Source: Victivallales bacterium (GTDB lineage: Bacteria; Verrucomicrobiota; Lentisphaeria; Oligosphaerales; Oligosphaeraceae). Taken from it: a stretch of 6,985 bases of DNA. This document shows positions 1 to 6,026 of the stretch, piece by piece. Location: contig JAFRLP010000631.1 in the NCBI GenBank assembly GCA_017431185.1, forward strand, positions 1-6,985, given 5' to 3'. The notes beneath the pieces are model-generated. The model searched no databases, was not told where the DNA came from, and saw only the letters and a program-made list of their open reading frames with translations. A program made the position numbers and the translations under genes. Within the stretch, counting starts at the first letter, position 1. Every line of letters begins with the position of its first letter.

Positions 1-1014
1 GCCCTGCTGAAACTGCAGAGGGAGGAGGGGGAGCCGCCGCTTCCCGTGGCAAAACTGCGCAGGGATTGGATGCAGGAGGGGGACTTTGTGATGACGATGG
101 GCGCCCCCTGGGGAATGTCGCGCTCCGTCTCCGTCGGCATCATCTCCTGCGCAAGGCGCTATCTTGAGAGCAATGGCAGATACACGCTCTGGTATCAGAC
201 CGATGCGGCCATCGCGCCTGGCAACTCGGGAGGCCCCCTCATCGACACGGACGGGCGCATCGTGGGAATCAACACTTTGGGGCTGCGGGGCGGGGGGAGT
301 TTTGGCTTCACCATCCCCTCGCCTATCATTCTGGACGTGCTGGACAGAATTCGCCGGCATGGCGGCGTGAAGTGGGCCTGGTTTGGCTTTGAACTTCAGC
401 CACTGCATGATTTTGACCGCAACATTGACTTCGGCTTTGAGGACGGGGTGATTGTGGCCAATGCGGAGCCAGGCAGCCCTGCCCGTCTGGCGGGCTTTGA
501 ACCCAATGACCGCATTCTGGCGGTCAATGGGCAGCCGGTGAATGCCCGCACGGAGGAAGAGCTTCCCGAAGTGCGTCGCCGCCTTGGCCTGATGCCCGCC
601 GAGGTGCCTGCCCGGTTCCGCGTCATGCGCGGCGAACAGGAACTGACGTTGCTGGCCACGCCTGGCGAAAAGGGGCAGGTCGAGGGGAATGAGCTGGTTC
701 TGCCACGCTGGGGGTTCACCGCCAAGTCCATCAACAAGTTCGACAATCCCTCCCTCAGTTTCTACGTGCCCGACGGTGGCGTGTTTGTCTATGGCCTGCG
801 GGACCAGGGCAATGCCCTGCGGGCAGGACTGCGCAGGCAGGACATCATCTTGACCATCAACGGCCAGCCCGTCCCGACTCTGGAGGCGCTTTCCGGTCTC
901 TACGATGCGGCGATGGCCAATTTGACCACTCAGAACACCATGGCCATCTCTTTGCTGCGCAACGGGCGGCGCATGTTTGTCGCGCTCAATTACGCCACCG
1001 AGGAGAAACCATAA
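1..1014 (+). CDS. HtrA/DegP-like periplasmic serine protease with two PDZ domains (5' end outside window)
   Basis: The frame is open from base 1, so the gene begins upstream; the GTG at 46 is internal, because the residues before it (ALLKL) match the strand that follows the catalytic Asp in HtrA proteases. The 337 visible residues hold the end of a trypsin-like domain with the oxyanion and serine motif PGNSGGPL (Ser76 of the visible part, codon 226-228), preceded by QTDAAI and followed by GRIVGINT, all typical of HtrA. The His and Asp of the triad lie outside the window. PDZ1 spans about residues 128-220 (EPGSPARLAGFEPNDRIL) and PDZ2 about 238-332 (GNALRAGLRRQDIILTING), as in DegP/DegQ. Family knowledge suggests an envelope quality-control protease; location cannot be read here because the N-terminus is missing. 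The stop at 1012-1014 is 16 bases before the next gene, so the two are probably co-transcribed. The family call is secure, the exact ortholog is not. Confidence 0.93.
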   Translation, partial: ALLKLQREEGEPPLPVAKLRRDWMQEGDFVMTMGAPWGMSRSVSVGIISCARRYLESNGRYTLWYQTDAAIAPGNSGGPLIDTDGRIVGINTLGLRGGGSFGFTIPSPIILDVLDRIRRHGGVKWAWFGFELQPLHDFDRNIDFGFEDGVIVANAEPGSPARLAGFEPNDRILAVNGQPVNARTEEELPEVRRRLGLMPAEVPARFRVMRGEQELTLLATPGEKGQVEGNELVLPRWGFTAKSINKFDNPSLSFYVPDGGVFVYGLRDQGNALRAGLRRQDIILTINGQPVPTLEALSGLYDAAMANLTTQNTMAISLLRNGRRMFVALNYATEEKP

Positions 1015-1033
1015 AAATAAGGTTGACACGATG
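1011..1033 (+). promoter_or_regulatory. Ribosome binding site deciding the start of the pseudoprotease gene
   Basis: A modest AAGG (1019-1022) lies 8 bases before ATG 1031, inside the 16-base gap after the upstream stop. It supports the 1031 start together with the signal peptide. It is weak, so translational coupling from the upstream protease is plausible. Confidence 0.45.
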
Positions 1034-3205
1034 AGGAATATCCATAAAATACTGCTTTGGGCGGGACTCTTCACCTCAATATCGTACGCAGGGGAGGACG
1101 CTGACGCGCTCACCCGCCTGGCGGATAAACTCTCCCCTTCCTTTGTCACGGTGAAATGGACGGGCAAGGCGGACGCAAAGGGCGAAAACCCCATGCCAAC
1201 CGCCCGCTTCCGCTGTCCCGCCTGTGGCCGCCTAGAGGACCGGGACGCCAATTACAACGACGGTTGCACCTCGGATTTCCCTGGCGTGCTGGTGGATTTC
1301 CCCGGCCAGGGGACGGTGGTGCTGACCAATGACACCCGCCTGTCCCCTGCCAATATCCGGTCCGTGGAGGCTGTCGCGGGCGAACGGCATTTTTCGTTGG
1401 CGCCGCATGCCTGGCTTCCCGAACAGGGACTGGTTCTTTTGAAGCCAGTCGGCTCTCTGCCAAATCTGCCTGTCGTCTCCTTTGGCAAAGCCGACCTCGG
1501 CAAGAAACTCTACTCCTTCCATTGCCTGGTGGAACCCGATGGAAGCCACCCCTGCGGCGTCAGGAAACTGGACTTTTCGCCGAGCGCCATTGACATGCGC
1601 ACACGCAATGCCTACTCCAAGGCCACCCCAAATACGCTGGTGGTGGATTCCGAGGGGAGGGCGGTCACGTTTCTCACGGGGGGGCGTCTGCCCGCCTCCC
1701 CGTCCGCCCTCTCCTGTCCCGATGGTTGGCGTGTCCTGACGCGGGAGCAATTTGAGTCGCGGTTGTCTGACTTGAGGAAAAAGGTGTCGTCGGGAGTCTA
1801 TGCCGTGACCATCCATCTGGAGCCGGATAAGCGGGCGATGACGGAGGAGGCTGCCAAGGACGCGCAAAAGCGCTATCGTCGGCTGACGGGAACGGACAAT
1901 GAGACGGAAATCGACTCCGTCGGACTCCTGTTGCCGGATAATCGCATCCTGGTCTGCCGCGCTTTGATTCCCGAAATCACCGCCAGGCTCCACTCCGTCA
2001 GCATCCTGCTTCACGACGGGAAGCGGGTGAAGGCGAATTTCGCGGGAGCTTTTCGGTATTGGGGAGGCTTTCTGGCTGTTCCGGAGGAACCCCTGCCAGG
2101 CAAACCGGTGGAGTTCTCCACCACCTGGCCTGACACATTGGTGGACACCACCGTCTATTGCGCCGGGTTCCTGAACTATGGCAGCGGTTTGCAGACGGAG
2201 ATGATTCCGGAGACTGCGCAAAAGGTGGAGCACGACCCTCTGGATCGCCCTGTCCTGCACAGCCTGGTGCTCAATTCCTGCGAGGAGGGGGATGCTTTGT
2301 TTGACCCGAATGGCCGTCTGCTGGCCCTGCGGATGCTGCGTCTGCGCGATGTGAAGCGCCATAACCTGTCGTCCGCCTCCTTGTCGGGTATATTGAAGGA
2401 CGCGAACTCCATCGACCCCGAAAACATTCCGCGTCCCGAAAAGGAACGGGTGTTCTGCGTGTGGCTGGGGGTGACTGCCCAGGGATTGAACCGTGAACTC
2501 TCCCGCACCGCCGGCGTGGCGGAATTGACGGTCAATGGCCGACGCGGGGTATTGGTCACCGAGGTCGCAGCCGACTCGCCCGCCGCCCGAGCCCAGATTC
2601 AGCCTGGCGACATCCTGCTTTTTGTTCGCTTGACCGCTTCGGAGATTGCCATGCCGTTGAACGGCATGATGTTCCGCAGTCCCCAGATGATGGATGCGCC
2701 TTTCCCTTGGGCAAGGCTCTCCAGCATCCCTGAAAGGTATTTTGATGAGTTGCCCACTCCCTGGCCTCCCTTTGAAACTCCCTTCCGTGACTTTTTGCTT
2801 ACGCAGGGGACTGGCTCGAAAATCGGGATAGGCGTGATTCACGAGGGAAAATTGACGGAGCGCGTCGTGACAGTCGAGAAGGCTCCGCTGTATTACGAGG
2901 CAGCCCCGCGGTTTGCCTCCAAATCCCTGGGGGCCACGGTGGCGGACTTGACCGCCGAGGTGCGTGAATATTTTCGGATGAAGGCCAGTGCGCCTGGCGT
3001 CATCGTCTCGAAGGTCACGCCGGGCAGCCCTGCCGCCACGGCTGGAGTGCGCCCATACGAAATCATCCTGAGCGTCAATGGCCAGGAGGTGCGCTCGACG
3101 ACCGATTTCGCCTCCGCCATCGCCATGCGCAATTCCCTGGAACTGGTGGTGCGCCGCCTCAACGATGACCGCGTGGTCAAGGTGACGCTGTCTGCATCTC
3201 GGTAG
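1031..3205 (+). CDS. Secreted double-pseudoprotease with two C-terminal PDZ domains (HtrA-related)
   Basis: I chose ATG 1031 (724 aa) over the in-frame ATG at 977. It begins a clear signal peptide (RNIHK, then ILLWAGLFTSI, cleavage near SYA at residue 20), has a short AAGG at 1019-1022, and avoids overlapping the upstream protease. Residues about 28-220 and 295-440 each read like an HtrA trypsin fold without its triad. In the first, the His strand reads VLTNDT, the DLALLK strand reads GLVLLK, and no GNSGG motif is seen. In the second, the His strand reads ILVCRA, the Asp position is Gly, and the serine loop reads EEGDALFDPNGRLLAL. PDZ1 is about 476-618 with a long Pro/aromatic insert at about 533-590; PDZ2 is about 632-720 (PGSPAATAGVRPYEIILSVNG). 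A CPACG plus C79 cluster lies in the first domain. Catalysis looks lost; a substrate-binding, scaffold or regulator role for the neighbouring protease is inference. The domain assignment of the degenerate halves is by eye. Confidence 0.85.
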   Translation: MRNIHKILLWAGLFTSISYAGEDADALTRLADKLSPSFVTVKWTGKADAKGENPMPTARFRCPACGRLEDRDANYNDGCTSDFPGVLVDFPGQGTVVLTNDTRLSPANIRSVEAVAGERHFSLAPHAWLPEQGLVLLKPVGSLPNLPVVSFGKADLGKKLYSFHCLVEPDGSHPCGVRKLDFSPSAIDMRTRNAYSKATPNTLVVDSEGRAVTFLTGGRLPASPSALSCPDGWRVLTREQFESRLSDLRKKVSSGVYAVTIHLEPDKRAMTEEAAKDAQKRYRRLTGTDNETEIDSVGLLLPDNRILVCRALIPEITARLHSVSILLHDGKRVKANFAGAFRYWGGFLAVPEEPLPGKPVEFSTTWPDTLVDTTVYCAGFLNYGSGLQTEMIPETAQKVEHDPLDRPVLHSLVLNSCEEGDALFDPNGRLLALRMLRLRDVKRHNLSSASLSGILKDANSIDPENIPRPEKERVFCVWLGVTAQGLNRELSRTAGVAELTVNGRRGVLVTEVAADSPAARAQIQPGDILLFVRLTASEIAMPLNGMMFRSPQMMDAPFPWARLSSIPERYFDELPTPWPPFETPFRDFLLTQGTGSKIGIGVIHEGKLTERVVTVEKAPLYYEAAPRFASKSLGATVADLTAEVREYFRMKASAPGVIVSKVTPGSPAATAGVRPYEIILSVNGQEVRSTTDFASAIAMRNSLELVVRRLNDDRVVKVTLSASR

Positions 3206-3274
3206 ATTGCCGAAAAATTACGCCGACAAAAGGGTACCTTGACCGATTTGCAGAGTTGAGCTAAACAAAAGACG

Positions 3275-3305
3275 TTAGATTGGCCAGGTTTTCTTGCCAG
3301 TCTAA
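3275..3305 (-). terminator. Rho-independent terminator-like hairpin after the accA fusion gene
   Basis: Arms 3275-3284 (TTAGATTGGC) and 3296-3305 (GCCAGTCTAA) form a 10-pair stem with one G-T wobble on the plus strand and an 11-base loop. Read on the minus strand it starts 35 bases past the accA stop and is followed by CGTCTTTTGTTTAGC, an interrupted T-rich tail. On the plus strand the bases after the stem are A-rich, so it is less convincing as an end for the pseudoprotease transcript. The rest of the 135-base convergent gap (3206-3274 and 3306-3340) shows nothing I can name. Confidence 0.6.
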
Positions 3306-3340
3306 AAAGAATGTGGTCGGGAAAACTTGCTATTTTGACA

Positions 3341-4765
3341 CTACCGGCTGATTTCGAGCAGGAGGCAGGTCTCGTCGCAGTTGGCGCGTTTGGGGCATGC
3401 CAGGCAGTCGTTCTGCACCTTTTCGGGAAAGCGCATGATGCAGACAGGCGTGAATGCCTGGCGCTGGAACAGGCGCGGGCGCATGGTGAGGGTGAAGACG
3501 CGCTTGGCTTGACGGGATTTGGCCAGTTCGACCGCCGATTGAATCAGTCGGGACCCCAGGCCCTTTCCATCGTAGTCACGGGCTACTGCAAGAGAGCGGA
3601 TTTCGCACAGCCCATCCCCAAAATCCCGCAGGGAAACGACACCGACGACTTTGGGCTCCGCTGTCACGGCAATGCGGAAATTGGCCAGTTGGCGTCGGAT
3701 GTCCTCCTGGCTGCGGGGCAGAATCAGTTTTTGTTCGACGAAGGGGAGGAAGAACTCGGAGATGGCCGCGATATCCGTCTCCTCGGCGGCGCGGATTTGA
3801 ACCTCTTCCTCTTCCCCAGTGTATGCTCCGATGGCGCGGAAGCGGTTGTAGCGGTCGGCCTTTAGCCTGTCGCGGGTCAGATGCTCCAGTTCGTGCAGTT
3901 GTTCCAGAATGGCCTTCTTGAGATTGGCGGCCATGGCGCCGTAATCGGTATGGGCCCCGCCAGGCGGCTCCGGCACCACCCCGTCCGCCACATGGAGCTG
4001 CATCAGGTCTGCGCTGGTGAGTCTTAGCGCGGCTGCGGCTTTGGGGCTGTCCGAGTCGGAACGCCACAGGATGGCGGAGCATCCTTCGGGCGTGATGACC
4101 GAATAGTAGGCGTACTGGAGAACCAGCAGGCGGTTGGCGGTGCAGAGCGCCAAGGCCCCGCCTGACCCCCCCTCGCCAGTTATGACGCTGATGACGGGAA
4201 CGCCCAAACCAAAACTGTCGCGGATGCAGGTGGCGATGGATTCGCCGATATGGCGTTCCTCCGCGCCGATTCCTGGATAGGCCCCCGGGGTGTCCACCAG
4301 GCAGATGATGGGGCAGTTCGCCTTGTCTGCCAGTTTCATCAATCGCAGGGCCTTGCGGTAGCCCTCTGGGTTCCCGCTGCCGAAATTGGCCTCGATGTTC
4401 TGCTTGAGGTTGCGCCCCTTGCGCGTGGCTATGAGCATGACGGGACGGCCATCCAGTTTGGCGAAACCGCCGACAATGGCGCGGTCATCCGCATAGCGGC
4501 GGTCCCCATGCAGTTCCAGAAAGTCGCTGAATATCCGTTCCGCCAAATCAAGGGGATAGGGACGTTGCGGATGACGCGCCAGCTGCACCTTGTCCCAAGG
4601 GGTCAGGTGGTCGAAGATTTTCTGGCGCAGGGCGGGCAATTTGCTTTGCAGCATCTCCAGGGCAAGGTCGGTGTCCTGTCCCGTCGCCTGGCAGTGTCGC
4701 AGATAGTGCTCCAGGCTTTTCTGCACGTCGTGCAGAGGCTGTTCAAAATCCAAGGTGGTGGGCAT
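3341..4765 (-). CDS. accA: AccA (acetyl-CoA carboxylase carboxyltransferase alpha) fused to a NAGS-like GNAT acetyltransferase
   Basis: The 474-aa product has two parts. Residues 1-about 318 are full-length AccA: LDFEQP near the N-terminus, LARHPQRPY (62-70), GDRRYADDRAIVGG, NPEGYRKALRLM, DTPGAYPGIGAEER (158-171), GEGGSGGALAL (197-207) and ITPEGCSAILW. With AccD, which is not in this window, AccA transfers the carboxyl group from biotin-BCCP to acetyl-CoA, giving malonyl-CoA for fatty acid synthesis. Residues about 322-474 are a GNAT domain: VQIRAAEETDI, LPRSQEDI, CEIRSLAV, acetyl-CoA loop DGKGLG (399-404), RVFTLT, LFQRQAF, and a Cys tail C454, C457, C463, C467. This pattern is that of short N-acetylglutamate synthases and relatives, so arginine synthesis is possible but unproven. 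Asp399 replaces the usual Gln/Arg of the loop. AccA is normally about 320 aa and stands alone. The start ATG has no clear Shine-Dalgarno. The gene lies 68 bases after the L,D-transpeptidase stop, on the same strand. Confidence 0.95.
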   Translation of the reverse strand: MPTTLDFEQPLHDVQKSLEHYLRHCQATGQDTDLALEMLQSKLPALRQKIFDHLTPWDKVQLARHPQRPYPLDLAERIFSDFLELHGDRRYADDRAIVGGFAKLDGRPVMLIATRKGRNLKQNIEANFGSGNPEGYRKALRLMKLADKANCPIICLVDTPGAYPGIGAEERHIGESIATCIRDSFGLGVPVISVITGEGGSGGALALCTANRLLVLQYAYYSVITPEGCSAILWRSDSDSPKAAAALRLTSADLMQLHVADGVVPEPPGGAHTDYGAMAANLKKAILEQLHELEHLTRDRLKADRYNRFRAIGAYTGEEEEVQIRAAEETDIAAISEFFLPFVEQKLILPRSQEDIRRQLANFRIAVTAEPKVVGVVSLRDFGDGLCEIRSLAVARDYDGKGLGSRLIQSAVELAKSRQAKRVFTLTMRPRLFQRQAFTPVCIMRFPEKVQNDCLACPKRANCDETCLLLEISR

Positions 4766-4784
4766 GATATGGTGTAGTGGGTAG

Positions 4785-4804
4785 CAAGGGCGTACCCGCC
4801 CTTG
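4785..4804 (-). other. Perfect hairpin between the L,D-transpeptidase and accA genes
   Basis: CAAGGGCG (4785-4792) and CGCCCTTG (4797-4804) are exact inverted repeats of 8 bases around a 4-base loop. The hairpin sits in the 68-base gap between the transpeptidase stop and the accA start, ending about 20 bases before the accA ATG in minus-strand reading. No T-run follows on either strand, so it is not a standard terminator. It could pause or attenuate transcription, protect an RNA end, or affect accA translation, since that start has no obvious Shine-Dalgarno. Confidence 0.5.
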
Positions 4805-4833
4805 TCAAGCCACGGGACGGCGCGCCCCGTGTG

Positions 4834-5871
4834 TCATTCGAGAATCAGAACCTCGGTGGGAGCGCGTTTGGCGGATGGATTGGGAATGAAGTCGTAGAGT
4901 TCTTCCACCTCGTCGTTGTTCATGCGGACGCAGCCAAGGCTGGAGGCGGTGCCGATGCTGTCGGGTTCGGTGGTGCCGTGGATGCCGAACCCGCGCAAGG
5001 CCGGGTCGGTGTTCCCTGTGGGCTGCAGGCCCATCCAGCGCGGCCCCAGGATGTTGCGCGGGTCGCCGTAGGGGATGTTCTGTCCCTCGTAGGTCCAGGC
5101 TGGATGAAGAAGTTTGTTCTGGATGACGAATGTGCCGGGCGGGGTGCGGTTCTGGCGTCCTGTCCCGATGCGCCATATCCGATAGAGTGCGCCGTCCAGA
5201 TAGAGCGCCAGCAGAAAATGGCTTTTGGAGACGGTGATTTTCCACTGTCCTGACAGGCATTGGAAGACCTGGCCGGGGCGGATGAGCGAACTGGTCCTGC
5301 TCAAGGTGTTGATGCGTTGCAGGCCACCCACCGTGGTATGGTTCGCCTCGGCAATGCGGGAGAGCGTGTCGCCTTTGACCACTGTGTGCGGTCTCTTTTC
5401 GGGGCAGGGCGCCGTGGAGTTCATGAATATGGCATTGGCGCGATCGATGATCTGGGCAATGGCTTGCCAGCGTCCGTCAAACTCCTGGCAGCCGATGCCG
5501 GACAGCAGTTGCCTGGCGGATTCGCGGGCGGCCAGCGGGTCGTTTTCCAGCAGTGTCGAAAGGCGCGCCAACTCTGCGGCCAATTCCTTCGGGAGCGGCG
5601 CAGCCTGCGGCACGTTGGGCTTGGGGCGCGTGGCCGCTGGCGGATTGGCAGGGGCTGGCGTGGCCGAATAGGGCGGGGTGTTCGCAGGAACGCCGGGCAG
5701 GGATGGGGGAGCCGGCAGGTTGGGCGCTGCCGTGACGAATGCCGGCACGGGCTCTGGCTTCTTCTCAAGCGAGAAGAACGGCGAGACCAGCGCCCGCCAC
5801 AGCAGGAACAGCAGGCCCAATGCCAAAAGCGCGCCGATGAAAATCAGTGGGTATTTGTAGTACCAGTACAT
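4834..5871 (-). CDS. Membrane-anchored LysM / L,D-transpeptidase (YkuD family)
   Basis: The 345-aa product would crosslink peptidoglycan through L,D-bonds or attach proteins to it, acting outside the inner membrane. From the N-terminus: a membrane anchor at about residues 8-28 (FIGALLALGLLFLLW), a Pro/Ala-rich linker at about 38-92, a helical stretch to about 150 with C128 and C156 (a possible disulfide), LysM at about 162-205 (VVKGDTLSRIAEANHTT, IRPGQVF), and a YkuD domain at about 209-344. The catalytic motif is IHGT (His298) and then SSLGCVRM, with nucleophile Cys314 and Arg316; Leu sits where many members have His or Arg (SHGC/SRGC), which the family tolerates. ATG 5871 is chosen because GGAGA lies 6 bases upstream and the anchor follows at once. 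An in-frame ATG at 5991 would add 40 residues before the anchor and run across the promoter region. The family call is firm; the exact reaction is not. Confidence 0.93.
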   Translation of the reverse strand: MYWYYKYPLIFIGALLALGLLFLLWRALVSPFFSLEKKPEPVPAFVTAAPNLPAPPSLPGVPANTPPYSATPAPANPPAATRPKPNVPQAAPLPKELAAELARLSTLLENDPLAARESARQLLSGIGCQEFDGRWQAIAQIIDRANAIFMNSTAPCPEKRPHTVVKGDTLSRIAEANHTTVGGLQRINTLSRTSSLIRPGQVFQCLSGQWKITVSKSHFLLALYLDGALYRIWRIGTGRQNRTPPGTFVIQNKLLHPAWTYEGQNIPYGDPRNILGPRWMGLQPTGNTDPALRGFGIHGTTEPDSIGTASSLGCVRMNNDEVEELYDFIPNPSAKRAPTEVLILE

Positions 5872-5882
5872 CGTGTGTCTCC
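5872..5882 (-). promoter_or_regulatory. Ribosome binding site of the L,D-transpeptidase gene
   Basis: On the minus strand GGAGA (5882-5878) stands 6 bases before ATG 5871. It is the strongest Shine-Dalgarno among the candidate in-frame starts and decides the 345-aa form. Confidence 0.75.
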
Positions 5883-5894
5883 ACAGGGTGAGGT

Positions 5895-5965
5895 GCATTT
5901 TGCATTGACTCCATAAATATAATGCCAGACTGCGGTTTATCCAGTTGGTAAATTGCGTTTTGCAT
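5895..5965. repeat. Two near-identical 11-base direct repeats in the divergent promoter region
   Basis: GCATTTTGCAT (5895-5905) and GCGTTTTGCAT (5955-5965) differ at one base and are 60 bases apart. The second copy lies in the spacer of the plus-strand promoter; the first lies between the minus-strand -10 candidate and the transpeptidase start. They may be binding sites for a shared regulator, or chance. Confidence 0.3.
5916..5944 (-). promoter_or_regulatory. Possible promoter of the L,D-transpeptidase gene
   Basis: Minus-strand reading gives TGGCATTATATTT just upstream of the gene. Either TATATT (5921-5916) or the extended form TGg-CATTAT could be the -10 element. A -35 element at 17 bases (CTGGAT) matches the sigma-70 consensus poorly. 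The position would give a leader of roughly 40 bases. Weak call. Confidence 0.3.
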
Positions 5966-5973
5966 GGTATAGT
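5945..5973 (+). promoter_or_regulatory. Sigma-70-like promoter of the metallophosphoesterase gene
   Basis: TTGGTA (5945-5950, four of six to TTGACA) and TATAGT (5968-5973, five of six to TATAAT) are separated by exactly 17 bases. Transcription would start near 5980, leaving a leader of about 47 bases before ATG 6027. A second, perfect TATAAT lies at 5918-5923, but no -35 is at the right distance. The whole 5872-6026 gap is AT-richer than the genes, as expected for a divergent promoter region. Confidence 0.6.
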
Positions 5974-6012
5974 ATTTCCTTTGGTAATCATTGGGCCGTT
6001 CCTTGTCCTTTC

Positions 6013-6017
6013 AGGAG
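6013..6017 (+). promoter_or_regulatory. Ribosome binding site of the metallophosphoesterase gene
   Basis: AGGAG lies 9 bases before ATG 6027 and favours that start over the in-frame ATGs at 6048 and 6060. Confidence 0.75.
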
Positions 6018-6026
6018 TGACTGCTG

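Noticed and set aside
46..48. GTG at 46 as the true start of the HtrA-like gene
   Set aside because: The frame is open to base 1 and the residues before it match the HtrA core, so the start is upstream of the window.
1023..1028. TTGACA just before the pseudoprotease start as a -35 element
   Set aside because: The -10 would lie inside the coding region and no good match is found there at normal spacing; the gene is better explained by read-through from the upstream protease.
1232..2842. A 536-codon open frame on the minus strand opposite the pseudoprotease gene
   Set aside because: It lies wholly antisense to a gene with clear signal peptide and PDZ domains. Its translation is rich in Gln, His, Arg and Gly with no recognisable domain, as expected for a shadow frame in GC-rich DNA.
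4780..4808. A minus-strand promoter before accA based on an exact TTGACA at 4808-4803
   Set aside because: No acceptable -10 element lies 15-19 bases downstream (GCTACC or TACCCA only).
4250..5253. Plus-strand open frames (4250-4777 and 4777-5253) opposite accA and the L,D-transpeptidase
   Set aside because: Both are antisense to strongly recognised genes, show no family motifs and have no convincing ribosome site.
5872..5991. A longer L,D-transpeptidase beginning at the ATG at 5991
   Set aside because: The extra 40 residues precede the membrane anchor, run across the promoter-like AT-rich region, and the start has no better ribosome site than GGAGA at 5878-5882.
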